A stretch of DNA of 64,000 bases from Astropecten irregularis (GCA_963971285.1 OZ020245.1:25248983-25312982), one strand, 5' to 3'; shown: positions 24,401 through 36,456, counted from the stretch's first letter. The notes: generated by a model from the letters alone, not told the origin. Numbers and translations: made by a program.

Positions 24401-27400
24401 TGGGCAAAGATATGATACAGTAACAGCCATCTGTAAAATTTCCAGTCCCATATGGTGCTCACATGTTGAGAAAATGGTGAAAAACGCTCATTGTATTTTC
24501 AAATCTATCAACAGGAGATTTTGATCTCGCCCCCTAATCAAAACTGGTTTTGGTCTTTGGTTGTACTCTTGTTTTGGAAAAATACAGCATTTCAGGCAGA
24601 AAAATGTAAACAGTAGGCCTATGTTTCTTCCATCACCATCTTTATACCCTGTAAGTTAAGTGTAAATCTGTGAAGACTTTTGGTTTGGTATGTTTTAGCT
24701 ACCAAAGTATGATTTTTTACCAAAGTACCTTTTTTCAAGCTATAAGTTGGTTTTTGTTTATAAAAAACCACGAAATGGATTCCTCATGTTTCTAGGGTGC
24801 CATCCGGACGCTATGAGATTGACAGGGGTCAGGGGAAGGGTGGAGGTACAAGCCGTGGAGGGAGACCAGGACTGACCTCCAAATCTGCCCGGTCAAAAGC
24901 AACCAAAGAAACAACGGTCACTCTCCAAAGGGTCAAATGTAAGTGATGGTTTGCCATATTGCTTAAAATACTTACCTATACAGTACAACATTATAATGAT
25001 TAATGTGATAAATCATCACTAATTAGCTACAATGAGCACTTTTCTTCTTTATGCTGATTTTGATTGTTGGAAGAGATATGATCGATAATTTTTATGATTT
25101 TTCTTTTGGGGGCAAAGTTTTGAATTTATAGGTTTTATAACATTTTAAAACTTGATGCTCTTTGTGCATTATAAACATTAAGCACTAATTCTTACAGAGT
25201 TAAACATACGCTGTCCGTGCACACACAAATCTTTTGTTTTTTGTGTGTGTTAACTTTTATTAAAGTAATTAATATTAAAGATTCAATTGCAAATTAACCA
25301 TGGTTTCAAGTGATATTTTGTCATTTTGGTTGGCGAGCAGTTTGAATTAGCATGGTGTAATTAGTTTGGTTGCATTAATATTGACACGTTTTATGCATTT
25401 ATATTTGTATGCTTCAGTGTACAAACATTTCATGCAAGAGACACAAAACCTACCCTGTTTAGAAACCATTTTCGGAGTAGTTACGTTGACTTCAGTTGTA
25501 ACTAGCCAGATTTATTTGTTCATGAGCAACACATACTATGTTCAAAAGAATCGTTGGTGGACCATTTGTTTGTGAAATAATGAATTGTATACTTTTGGTT
25601 TTGTTCATCAGCTGTGGTGATCTCATCACTGAATGAAGTCGGTATGCAGACCCAATCATTTGAGACGTGTTTGTTTGAGTAAGTAGTTATGATTTTATCA
25701 TAATTGTTTGATTTGTTTATGGCTAGCTCCATTGTTTTATTGGTAAATTGATGATTACCTTTTGAATGCTTGGATATTGGCGATGATCTTATGAGCTGGA
25801 GGGGATCATGCAGTAATTGTCTTCTTGGAAAAGAAGCTTTTAATATAGACTGATCCGATGGCAGAATATACATGTACCCTCTGCCATTTAACTACGGTGC
25901 CCCGCCCACCTTTTATCTGGCAACAAAAGAATTCTTTTGTTACCACACAAAAAAGGATGGGGACACCGCAGTAATGGCGGATGATATTTTGTGCCGTTGG
26001 ATCGCACTACAGTTGATGTTATTTGTTGTCACTTGAGAAAGAAGGGAAAGTGAGTACCGGGTAAAATCTTCAGATAAATTCTAGTGGAGCAAAGAAAATT
26101 TGACTGAATTTTCACCAAGCTCAAGCTCATGTATACTCTTTCAGTGTAGCTGTATCTCTCCCTGTTTTTGTGCGCTGTGTGAAATTCCTTGTGGAAAAAG
26201 AGGTGGTTCTTAAGGAGGTGATAAAGTAAATGAAATTGATGCTTCAACCAGAATGCTCTACTGAGAAGAATGATAATGACCAGATGAAACTGGCTCACAT
26301 GCATTGAACCAATAACTCCAATTTCTATACACTTGAATCTAGTTTCCCAATACAAGTTATTCACACTTTGCACGATAAACCATAGGCCATGCCTCAATTC
26401 TCTGGCTGCGACTGCAAATAAGACACAAGTCTATGGAAATGGCTGCAGTCACTGGCTAGTGGCTGCCATAGGTACATGCGTAATTTGTAGCTGCAGCTAG
26501 ATAATTTGGACACGGCCTCAAACAGTATCCTAGCTATTGCCTTCATCTAACAAACATTGTACAGTATTGATATACTAATTATACATTTTATGACCTTTAA
26601 ATAATTGCAGGTTGGACCAGTTTGATGAATTCCTTCTGGGCCTCCTCAATTACTTCTCCTCGTTTTTTGAGCAATTAATCTTGGAGAGTAAACCAAAGAC
26701 GATGACAACGTGAGTACCCAGTCCCCAATGCCCTCATTTTGTTGCTAATCTGTGCGTAGTTAATGCTGGTAGTTGCCTGAAATACCAAAATATCAGTAAA
26801 AATAAGCTTTGTGGCACGAAAATGACAATTATGCAGATGTAGATAGATTATAAGGCAAAGTGGTAAAAGGCAAAATCTGCCTTCTCTTCCAATTTTCTGG
26901 TTCATATCCTTTCCATTGGTGTCTCATTTCTAACAAAGAGTATGACTTTTGAATTAATGTTGGTTTTCCATAAATATTTGGAGTGAAAACTGAAATGCAT
27001 GGATTTCAATGGCAATTTTAAATACTAGGTCAATATAATAATAACTGGTATCATTTATAAAGCGCCTTTTTACAAGAAGATCAAAGTGCTGAACAGAACG
27101 TATAGACAAACAACAAGACAAAGACAGGCGTTATGGGAACAAATATGTTTGAAGTCGTTTCCTAAAAATCATTGATAGAGGGTGAATTCCTGATGTTGAT
27201 GTGGACAGAGTTCCACAGTTTGGGACCAGCTATAAAAACTATTTTTCAAATGAAAGCATATTCACTATTGTAGAGCTACAGTATAACAAAACTGTTTCGA
27301 GTTTACTACAGTTTGGTCCAAGGTTGCTTAGCCTTACATCGAGTCACAGAAAGCCAATTGCTCAGTTGGAAGTGAGTAGTGCATACAGGTGTATGTGCAC

Positions 27401-30400
27401 TTGCTCTGTCGAGTGAATGTGTGGCTGTCCTTCCAGTACTCAAACATTATTATTTCCTATCCTTACGACATACATTATTACTTGCATACATTGTATACCA
27501 TTACTGCTTATATCTAGAGAACCGAGCCAAGCTGAGAAGAAGGCCATGGCAGAAATCAATGCTTACATGGAGACGGCACAGCGCAAACTAGCCAAGTGTT
27601 ACTGCGTGCTCATCTTAGGCTTGGGTCTACCAGAGCATCATCACATGGGATGTGGAAGGTTAGTCTACTGCATACAATGAATTCTATTACCATGGTATTA
27701 CCATAGCAACCATCATATCAACAAAGTCATTGTAATAAAAACCATTGTTTATTTTGTTTGTTGTTTACATTTTAATTTGAATGTGCAGTGACAGGGTGTC
27801 GTCAACTTATAAAGACAGAGATATATATGAGGTGAGTACATTATTATTGGTGTAGCGTTAAGTATTAACTTTGAAATATGTCATTGAAAAATGCACACAA
27901 ACATGCTCTCTTACCAACTAAGCTACCCAGCCTTATGTTGGTGGTGTCTCTAATAGTCAATTATTTGTGTTCGTTTGGCTATAGAAGCCATGAAACCACT
28001 CACATATATACCGCTATATCCCAAGGATCAGTTAAGATATGCGCAGCATTAACACGGAGTTGAGATGGTTTCAGGAATGTAAATTATGGCTCGATGACCA
28101 GGGATAATAATATGTGCGCCACAAGTGTCTTTGGACAGACGTGTGCGCGGAATAAATTCCGAATTATTATTATTATTATAACAGTGCTGCCCGCTGAAAA
28201 ATGGTTGAAATATGTGTTAAACTGAGTACGAAAATTGAAGCCCAATTTTCCGCCCTTTTAGTACCATAGATACTGGTACCTCTTTACCTCTATGTCCTGC
28301 ATACTTTGAGCATACACCACATAGCTCTTTAAAAATTTCAAATATGTACATTTTGCAGTATGAAATTCTCATATCATGCTAAGAATTATGACTGCGAGGG
28401 CCTGATGTTTCAATCCCTAGCAGAATCTTTCACAAAGGCTTTAAATTAAGCCCTTGACAAAGTTCCTGTTGCTAGAATAGAAACATCAGATCATGAGCAT
28501 TAGATATTTTAGGTCATATTGTTTTTGTTGATGATTTTGCTGCAGTTTATTACTTAAAATGAATGAATGATGACAGCTAATATTTCTAATCTTCTTGTTG
28601 ATTGTAGACACTGTACAGATTCTGTGTCTATTTGGTCTGGATTGTCTTTCGCCGTAAAGATTATGATCTCATCAACAAGGAGATGGGAAGGTAAGTAACC
28701 TCAGAGTTTTATTGATTTTGTTCCTTTTCTTCTTTTAAAGTCAGCATGATAAAATAGATCTTTGTTGTAAAAGAATATCTCAAGAGGTCTTCAAAGAATT
28801 CAGAGTAAAGAATGTGTTTTTATGCAGTCACTGTGAGGAATGTTCATTTTTATGGCCATTTGTTTCGGACATCAATTGATATTCTTATCTACTTGGGGCT
28901 CAAAATAGTACTAGCTTTTAGCTACTTTTCAACTATTCATCAGCAAGAGCACAAGGGTTATTTTAGTGGGGATTATTAATAATTATTTTTCTACCGACCC
29001 GGCACTTTTTTGAAAAGCAACCTAGTCTACATCAACTGTGCTGATTGGAGGAGTAATAGTAATTTAAATAGGGCTCAGAACCTGGGGCCAATTCCATGGA
29101 GCTGTTGAGCAAAAAAAAAAACTACACCAAATGTCTTGCTCAATAAACCAACCACCATTAAAAATTCCATTTGATATTCATGGTAAGCGAAGAACAGCAA
29201 AAGAATGATCACAAGTGATACACAACACATGGAAATTTGGTTGTTAATCCTATTTTTATTAAGACAGAATGGTTAGCAATTGTGTGTGCTTAATTAGCAT
29301 GGCCATGAAATTGACCCCAGAATCTCCCACCCTTCCTATCTAATCCAACCTTGTGTGTGGCCACAATATTGAACCTCTTCCCAGAATGCTACGATCCGAC
29401 GTGTTCAACCCGGCCCTCCGCATCAAGAACGTTCCAGAGGAGGAGGAGGAGGGAAATGAGTCTGAGAAAATCGATTCCGACTATCTCAGCAAGAAGCTGC
29501 TATCACCAGCCGAGTACAGGAGAAGAAATCCGTAAGCATGAATCAAAAGTGGATTAGTATTAGTGTATTAGTACTAATCTACTGTATACTACACAAGGGC
29601 AAGAGTTTTTACGGGAAAAAAAGAAGAAGTTGTTAGGAAAGCCATATCTTTCTTAATACGTTCATACAATAAGTGGTTACTTCTTTCTTTTTTTCTTTGC
29701 AGTAAACGTCCAGCAATTACTCAGATTATAAAGTAAGTGAAGCCCACTATTTTTTCGTAATTTCTAAGTAAAAAATATGTCGTTTTCATATTTTAAAGAG
29801 CAGTGTGATGACTCTTTTTCACTTAGAATTTAGAAAATAGTGACATTTTTTGCACCTCTATGACATGTATTGCGTTTGCCTATTATTATAAATATATTAT
29901 TTTGTCATGTTAGAAATGATTTTTTATTAAGTGGAATATGACCATAGAGCTATATTAAAATTACTAGAGCGCTAGCTCTGCGTTCTCCGTGAGTAGACGT
30001 TTTGAAGCCGTCTGGGCCCAGTCATTTTGAATTTGTGTGCGTGTTTGTGGAACAAGAACACTTTGACTGGAATGCCTTTCGAAGAGTGTACTCTATATGC
30101 AACGCTCAAGTATGCGCGAACGGTACCTAGCGCATCTTTACGACGCATGCAATCATTGCGTGACTGAAGTGCAGAGCGTGTTCGCGCACGGCCCTAAATG
30201 AAACGCGCATTTACCGAGGGTGCGTCGGATTTCGGGCGTATTTGGCTTCGATGACGCACCCGTATAGAACACACGCAGTATGCAATTGAACGTACACAAA
30301 ACGTACAAAATTGTGGGCTTTCCATAGATTTGTGAACAAACATGGATGCGCCCAGCAGGCATCACTTTGTACACGGAGCTAGCGCTCTAGTAATTTTAAT

Positions 30401-33400
30401 ATAGCTCTATGAATATGACACACTCTGAGAGTTGAAGTTTGGCATTAATTGGGAAAACAACAAAATGATTCATTTTGTTATTTTAACATGTTTAACAGAA
30501 GAAATTATTACAAATTCCATTTCACTTTATTCCAATGTTACAAGCCCATGTACCGGTATCTGTATTGCATTTTTTGACCATATAGAATTTGTTTCCAAAT
30601 AATAAACCATCCTTTTCGCCATTAATACATTTTTTTATGATGACATCAAACTGTATTTTTATGACATCTGATGACATGCTCTATTGTCCCTCCAACAGTC
30701 AACGATCTCCAGTTTTGGTTTCGCTACTCCCAACGCCAAAAGAAGAAAATGACTACCTGTTTGAGAGGATGACCCTCGAATCTACAGGGTAAGAATATTG
30801 GTTACTCACAAGTTTTCAAGAAATAAAGTTGCAATAATTTTTTTTAATTAAACTAGTTCTTTCTCCTGAAGATGGCCAGAGTATACTGGTTGAAACGTCA
30901 AGTTAACCATCTCTTTTCAGAGCCACCGAAACTCATAAAAGAGTAAAATTGTCTCAAAGTGTTACCGCAAAATCAATTATCTTATGTACTTCTACTATAC
31001 TATACATAGCCTTAAACATAACTTAGTTCTTTGACCTTACAAATTTCGAATAATTTGAAAAATATTTTTTCATTTTATTCTAATGCTAAATGCATCTCCC
31101 ATTCATTAGGTACAAATATAAACGCAGTTCAGTATTTAGCTTGGGTATTTTTTTGTTTGTTCAGGATTCAAGATTTTCACTTTATTAAATTTTATATTTG
31201 TACTTTTGATAAAGGATTTGGAGTGTAAGAATTTATATAACGTATAGCAATTTGTTTTTGTCTGAACAGAAATAAGGCTTCAGCTCTTCAAGATGAGGAT
31301 GGCGGTCATAAGATCAAGTTAAATCACAGGTCAGTATTGTCACGACATTAGTATTTGTGTGCATGTATATATTTGTTTTCCCGATCATCCATTTGTTGTG
31401 GAAGGTTTTATTCGGTGATGCACACAATACACCGATCCATTAAGCCCCACCCATTTGATTCTGACCAATTACAGGTGTGATTTATGTCGAACGTGCTGTT
31501 CACTAAAGACCGACATGTGTATGCATGTCCATGTATGACCCATGCAAATGTGGCTGTGGCATGGAAGAGGAACACCTGGGTGCTATCTAGAGACCGAGCA
31601 CCATAGGTTGAATATGTTTCCACAGGAAAATTCTAAAGGTGTATAGGTCTCTGCAAGGTTTTCACAAAAGTGATATTTGGAATTGACTAAAAAAGATGGA
31701 ATTGCCAAAGTATGCTTTTTCTATGTTGAAAATGATATTTATTTCCACACAATTAAGGGACATTCACTAGGAAATGATTCTGGTTCAAATGGGAGCGATT
31801 TCAATTCTGCTCTTTGGAGATCATTCATCAGTACATGAGAACAAAGCCATGTCTCCACAAGGATACACATTTCGGTGTTGGTGTTCATTGATCATACATG
31901 GAGTGGGAGAGGCTTAATTACTGGATCAGTCTAAAGTTCAGTTTCTGTAGAGATCACTAGCTTGCTTTAGTCTTTGCATCATTTTACCATGCAGCATATT
32001 GAGCGACTGAAATTACTTCATTGAGAAGGTTTTATAATAATCCTTGCTTTTGGTTGTTATATCTGTTCAGAGTTGGAATCATTGGAGAGCCTTTAGATCA
32101 GTTCAACCCTCTAACTCTAGCGCCTCTTGGCTCTGAGCAAGATGAAGAGAATGATGATGAACAGGGCAAACCAAGGTACTACAATCTTCCTTTTTTTTTC
32201 CATCAAATAACCACAAGGGAAACTGACTGAATTTAATCCAGTCAATTTTTCTTTGTTCACTTTAAAATTATTCAGGAGGTCGCCGGTTCGAATCCCACTC
32301 CAGTAAATTTTTTCTTTGTTCACTTTTCTTTTTTTTTCTTAAATATTTTGAAAATACATTTGGTTTTGATTCCCGTGTTTTGTAGAAAGCTTGAACGTTG
32401 GTTGTCAAGTTCACTGACAATTGAACCGTACTCTTCACTAGGCATCTTGAGCCGATTTCACTAACGCTTTGCGATCATCACTAAAGGCCAAATCCATCGC
32501 TAAACGGGAAAATCGATTGCTATACTTTGCATCGCAAATGTCTGCTGTCCGGAAAACTGCTCACCATTATTGGCATCTTTGTTTGAGACTGAACATAGAG
32601 AGACGCATGCAAATTTGTATAATGTGATGTGTTAAAACATTGACCATATGTTGACATTGCCACTTTGTTCAAACTTGGTCATGTATTCATTTTTATTGCT
32701 TGCTTTTCAAATGTATAATGCCCCGGTCACAACCGGGTTGCGTGCAGTCTACGGGCACTTTGCGATCAAATTCGCATACAAACGTGCATTCTATGCAAGG
32801 GGCCCTCACGATATTCGCAATGGTCCGTGCGGGAAATCTAATCGCTAACAAGCCGCAGAGGGGAATTGAACGTGCTCAATTTTTGCAAGCGATTCGTTTG
32901 AGATTTTCTGGACGCATACAAACCGCATACCACCGCAAGGCAGACGTACATGACCCTTCAGTCAAACGTGCGAATAACGTATTAAACGTGCGAATAACGT
33001 ACCTATAACTCAGTCGTACTTGCGATTGACAATTTGATTCCATCGTACGTTTGCCTGTGCGACACAGCGCAACGCCGCACGGCTACCTCACGGCCCTCAC
33101 ACGACACTCGCAAGTCTTATGAGAACAATCTTGCGAATGTACGTGCATAAAACGTGCATCACATGTGCGACAAACTTATAGTCCGTACGACCAATCGCAT
33201 AGCCGGACGGGCAGTCGCATGATCTCACGGTTTTTCGCACGTGATATGCACGTTATATGCACGTTATATGCACATGATCCGCACGTTACCTGCAAGTGAG
33301 GCCGCGTGACACCTCCCCGGTCAACCGCGGGCAGACTCATATGACGCTACACACAATCGCAAATGTGACCACTGATGAGAATATCGTACGTCATTCAACA

Positions 33401-35008
33401 ATCGCTGTCCCCTGCGTTTGACCCTGAGATTTTTTTTCGTACGTCCACCGCACCCGGTTGTGACCGGGGCATAAAGTAAAAAGAAAAAGTGGACCACATT
33501 TTGTGTTTGAAGTTTCATAAACATTTTATTTTCATTTGGATGTCCATTTACACACAGTGATCCATAATAATGGGAGAAAAGTAAGACTGTTATCAGTTTC
33601 ACCTTGTCTTGAACACACACTGTGAAGTTTCTTATTCACTGCACTCTGTGCACAGATATTACATCACTGATTGAGCATATTTGTGTAGCTCGCTGTATCA
33701 TTTGTGGAATGTCATCACCAACACTTGGAATTTCTAAGACTTTGTGTAGTTTTCATAATGATAATACATGTATAGACATTTATAATGCGCAACATATCCA
33801 CCCAGAGGGTGCTCAAGGCGCTTACCATTATTATCCCTGGTCAACGGGCCCCACTTACATTCCTGAAACCATCTCAACTCCCTGGGGAGTATACAGCCCC
33901 TGCTACTTTAAAGCGCACAGAGGCTAAACAAACCACAAAGCCATCTCTACCCTCACAGGTACCCATTTACTCCTGGGTGAAGACAAGGTTATTAAACACT
34001 TGGGAGCAGCCAGCCCTTACAGTTTTGGCCAATTTACACCCTTCCATGTCTGATTCACAGTGTAATCATTTTACCAGTCAATCTCAATGAGTATTGTGGA
34101 TAAATTTGTTCATTTGTTGCTTTTTTGTCACTTGTTTGAATTTCCTTCTGTACCTCTATCTGGTTGATTTATATCACAGGTTGTATGTCATTGGTCGGTC
34201 ACTCTGTCCTTGTCACTTTTATGCTGTGTTTATCATCATCATACTCCACCACAAATTCATGGTTTCCCTCAGTTAATTACACACCAAATGTGTGTAGAAT
34301 CATGTATCATTGAGTTGTTGACACTGTGTGTATCGCTCCAGGGTCTGTTATTGAGGTTTAAGTTACCTGACAAAGAAAAACAATCAATTGAATTGAGTCT
34401 TGAGAATATGAGGTGAACAAACATATTGTTGTGAATGATGGAGTCATTTGAAATGAGCACTTGTAAAAACGTTGTTCTTATTTTACATTTTGTGTTATTT
34501 ACATTGCAGTTCACAGTTCGGAACACCAAGTCCTGAACACGGTACGTTGTGTCTTACTTTGAATTTTTGATAACACTCCTTTTTTCATAATGATAACATT
34601 GCGCTAGATGTCAGTTTTAAAGAGTGCAAAAAATGGAAAAAGAAAATATTTACCGAAAATGTATAGGCTCCTTGAAATATTTCCAGATTCGTAATATTGA
34701 TCAGAAATGTGACTTAAATATAAAGATTTGCTTTAATATTACTCAAATATTGAATATAAGTTTTAAGAAGAAATGGGAAAAATAATGTGTATCTATCTAT
34801 AACTCTCCACGCACATAGTTGCAAAAATCTGTTTAGCCCTTGAGAAAGATCCTGCTAGGATCGAAACGTCAGGCCTTCTTTTGACCTTGATTTTGTTTTG
34901 ATTAAATTTCTTACCTCAACAGGAGGTTTGACCAGACATCAAACAGATATGTCCCAAGCAACCACGGAGGTATTCTCAGATGATGATGATGATGATGAAG
35001 AATTCTGA
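21499..35008 (+). CDS. PPP1R36: Protein phosphatase 1 regulatory subunit 36
   Basis: Sixteen coding exons join in frame to 443 aa (human protein about 420): 21499-21560, 24049-24135, 24796-24938, 25612-25678, 26611-26709, 27518-27658, 27789-27831, 28608-28690, 29385-29531, 29703-29732, 30699-30788, 31270-31329, 32071-32175, 34356-34412, 34510-34541, 34923-35008. The N-terminus has WIWKEESNSLEF. KNITF at residues 37-41 fits the PP1-docking RVxF pattern. The diagnostic core runs through LILGLGLPEHHHMGCG, STYKDRDIYETLYRFC and FRRKDYDLINKEMG to RSDVFNPALRIKN. The tail ends in SDDDDDDEEF. All splice phases agree. The acceptor of the fourteenth exon (TTATTGAG|G) is the weakest; the stronger CAG 14 bp upstream would give a stop. 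The family binds PP1 and is linked to spermatogenesis. A donor-side SINE follows exon 13 directly. Confidence 0.85.
21613..21685 (+). tRNA. tRNA-Val (anticodon UAC)
   Basis: The acceptor stem GGTTTCG pairs with CGGAACC (one G-U). The D arm includes the A-box TAGTGTAGTGG. The anticodon stem TCTGC/GCAGA closes a loop TTTACAC, which puts TAC in the anticodon. The T arm is CCCGG/CCGGG around TTCGAAC. A Pol III terminator of 12 T residues follows at 21688. It lies in intron 1 of PPP1R36 on the same strand. All expected stems form, so it looks functional. Confidence 0.93.
21892..22385. mobile_element. Near-perfect 494-bp inverted repeat at a TTAA site
   Basis: The whole element is a hairpin with arms of about 240 bp and only a few mismatches. 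It begins AGAGGATCTTCAACACTC and ends with the complement. TTAA sits on both sides (21888-21891, 22386-22389). Near the centre each arm carries ATGACGTCA. The TTAA duplication suggests piggyBac-type mobilisation; the arm similarity suggests a young insertion. It lies in intron 1 of PPP1R36. Confidence 0.8.
23528..23885 (+). mobile_element. MITE of the ACCAAAGTATGATACTACC family, copy 2
   Basis: It runs from AAAGGTAATATCATGCTTTG to ACCAAAGTATGATACTACC and TTTAA. Internal words CAGTCATCTGTGAAAATTTC and ACCATCTTCATACCCTG are shared with the other copies. It is in intron 1 of PPP1R36. Confidence 0.7.
24197..24318. repeat. Foldback repeat in PPP1R36 intron 2
   Basis: TGGGGCCTGTTTGTTTAA pairs with TTGAACAAACAGGCCCC at the other end. 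There is no coding content. Confidence 0.65.
24359..24740 (+). mobile_element. MITE of the ACCAAAGTATGATACTACC family, copy 3
   Basis: Same internal order as copy 2: a CAGATTCATGGGCAAAGATA block, CAGTAACAGCCATCTGT, then TTTATACCCTGTAAGTT and ACCAAAGTATGAT. It is in intron 2 of PPP1R36, about 50 bp before exon 3. Confidence 0.7.
25899..25969. repeat. Palindromic hairpin
   Basis: GGTGCCCC...CAACAAAAG and its complement CTTTTGTTACC...GGGGACACC meet at a central GAATTC. It lies in PPP1R36 intron 4. Confidence 0.6.
27040..27400. repeat. Interspersed repeat with AAAGCGCC module
   Basis: ATTTATAAAGCGCCTTTTTAC, then GTTCCACAGTTTGGGACCAG, are words I associate with dispersed repeats in marine deuterostomes. 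It lies in intron 5 of PPP1R36. Ends are not defined. Confidence 0.35.
27885..28180 (-). mobile_element. tRNA-derived SINE, degraded copy
   Basis: It has the complement of the SINE A-box (CTTACCAACTAAGCTACCCAG) and the same flanking TTGGTGGTGTC...ATAGTCAATTA block as the SINE at 55040. The tail joins a GAGATGGTTTCAGGAATGTAA module that recurs inverted near 33860. It lies in PPP1R36 intron 7. Confidence 0.55.
29095..29320. mobile_element. MITE of the GGCCAATT family
   Basis: Ends GGCCAATTCCATGGAGCTG and CATGGCCATGAAATTGACC are inverted. It shares TGTCTTGCTCAATAAA and CATTTGATATTCATGGT with 16130-16490 and relates to 4565-4806. It lies in PPP1R36 intron 8, ending about 65 bp before exon 9. Confidence 0.6.
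29943..30411. mobile_element. hAT-type MITE with 36-bp inverted ends
   Basis: The perfect terminal inverted repeat begins CATAGAGCTATATTAAAATT and extends 36 bp (29943-29978 and 30376-30411). It is flanked by an exact 8-bp duplication AATATGAC (29935-29942, 30412-30419). The interior is GC-richer than the intron and non-coding. It lies in PPP1R36 intron 10. Confidence 0.85.
30866..30900 (+). repeat. Hammerhead-like CTGAAGA...GAAACGTC module
   Basis: CTGAAGA is followed by a GGCCAG/CTGGTT stem and GAAACGTC. This is the same short module as in the foldback elements at 6054, 53405 and 62547, here standing alone in PPP1R36 intron 11. Confidence 0.5.
32195..32325 (+). mobile_element. SINE tail and B-box fragment
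   Basis: ATCAAATAACCACAAGGGAA, CTGACTGAATTTAATCCAG and GTTCGAATCCCACTCCAGT match the SINE copy at 27-240 in rearranged order. It begins 20 bp after the exon 13 donor of PPP1R36. Confidence 0.55.
32719..33471. mobile_element. Harbinger-like non-autonomous element, GC-rich
   Basis: Terminal inverted repeats TGCCCCGGTCACAACCGG and the complement CCGGTTGTGACCGGGGCA are flanked by TAA on both sides (32716-32718, 33472-33474). A 3-bp TWA duplication is typical of PIF/Harbinger. The interior is packed with ACGTGC, CGCACG and GCACGTTATAT words in both orientations. No transposase is present. It lies in PPP1R36 intron 13. Confidence 0.7.
33770..34070. repeat. Interspersed repeat (GCTCAAGGCGCTTACC type)
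   Basis: The block ATAATGCGCAACATATCC, GTGCTCAAGGCGCTTACC, then CAGGTACCCATTTACTCCTG is a dispersed repeat. One stretch (CCTGAAACCATCTCAACTCC) recurs inverted near 28055-28080. Open frames across it are not a gene. Confidence 0.5.
34840..34875 (+). repeat. TTGAGAAAGATCCTGCTAGG...GAAACGTC module
   Basis: TTGAGAA, then a perfect GATCCT/AGGATC hairpin, then GAAACGTCAGGC. The same module is at 47923-47955 in STPG4 intron 1. It lies in the last intron of PPP1R36. Confidence 0.55.
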
Positions 35009-35614
35009 AGATGAAGCTGCAAGATCATGCTCAAGGGTTCCCAGCCAGTTCTGTAATGCATTCCTTTTTTTGTTTTTTTTTTCATCAGTGCAAGGGCATA
35101 TATTAGACAATGCATGGCATATTTGAGAGGATACATGCAAAACAAAAATTATTACTCAAATCCATTCAAAGCAATAATTAGAATGTATGCAAAGTTGCAT
35201 TTTAGTATTCATGGATTAAAATGTAATTTTAAAATGTGCTGTTATGGACCTTAGAGGTTGGCCTTCAAAGATGAAATACTCTACTTCCATAAAGTGTCTT
35301 GCTCAAGCCCCAAGGATGTAAAAACACAAACCACAGGATATGGGTTCATGCAGTCTCCGGTCTCACCGCAATATTGCACATGATGTTATTTGACAAGCCT
35401 AGTATCCCCCATCCGCTGAGTTCAGTGGTAGCTCATTGGCCCATCCTTGGGCTACGTATACCCCATGAATGAGCTTTGTTTTCATGTTTCCAGATTCGTC
35501 ACTTTTCATCATCAATGCCTATAATATTAGCTACTGCAGGATTGATGAAATGCTGTCTCTTTACTAATTAACAAGCAAATGGAAAAAAGAAAACAAAACC
35601 AGGTGCCGATTTCA

Positions 35615-35748
35615 CTTAAGTCGTATTTTGCAATCATCGCTATCACTCTTGATATGAGATGGCTACTTTACGATCGATTCTCCATTTAGCGTTTATTTTT
35701 GGCTTTAGCGATGATCGTAAAGCGTTAGTGAAATCATCCCTAGAATTG
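35615..35748. repeat. Foldback repeat, GCCGATTTCACTAACGC family, copy A
   Basis: GCCGATTTCACTTAAG...GCAATCATCGCTA is inverted as TAGCGATGATCGTAAAGCG and TTAGTGAAATC. It lies in the 3' untranslated region of PPP1R36. A half copy lies at 32452-32530. Confidence 0.65.
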
Positions 35749-35898
35749 TGCCACTGTGGATGTTACATTGTATGATAAATGACTAAGAGCTAATATTGAT
35801 TGATGTACGTATAAAGAATATTGTGTATATTTAATATATTATTAAATTTCCATGTATGAAGAGATTTTTTGCAGTTGAAGTTTACAAAAACAAGACCA

Positions 35899-36053
35899 AG
35901 GACCGATTTCATTAACGCTTTGTACAATCATTGCTAAAGCCTAAATCCATCGCTAAACGGAAACATTGATTGCTACTTTGCTTAGCAATTTTCCGGTTGG
36001 CGATGGATTTGGGCTTTAGCGATGATGGCAAAGCGTTAGTGAAATCGGCCCCA
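35899..36053. repeat. Foldback repeat, GCCGATTTCACTAACGC family, copy B
   Basis: ACCGATTTCATTAACGCTTTG and CAAAGCGTTAGTGAAATCGG are inverted ends; AATCCATCGCTAAACGG pairs with CCGGTTGGCGATGGATT. It lies in the PPP1R36 3' untranslated region, so the mRNA could fold into a hairpin of about 150 nt. Confidence 0.7.
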
Positions 36054-36456
36054 GGGCTGGATTTCACAAAACATTAAGATCAACTTTAAGATGAGTTGTC
36101 ACTATTTCCGATGGGGACATTTTTAAAAGTTTGACTTGTATTTGTTCCATTGTTGTTTAATAGGGCAAACATTGGATGTCTTTTTTATGTAGGCATATCT
36201 TTAAATTGTTAGATATAATAGGTGTTCTTTCAATGGAGTGTAAAATTAAGAGCAATATGACATTCAATTGTAAGAATGAACTACCTGTATATGCAATTTT
36301 CTGCACAGTTCACCTTGATGAAAACTTGAAAAGTTAATATATTTAGTTTGTTCATACAGTACATTGATTAATTCTGTAATTTTGTATTAACCAAAAGAAT
36401 CCGTCCTTTGTTTAAAGAAACCTATGTTTATTTGCACTTTTATACCAAGTATTATT

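Noticed and set aside
33622-34090. Overlapping 101-residue plus-strand frames as PPP1R36 exons
   Set aside because: They cover a dispersed repeat, and the flanking exons join in phase without them.
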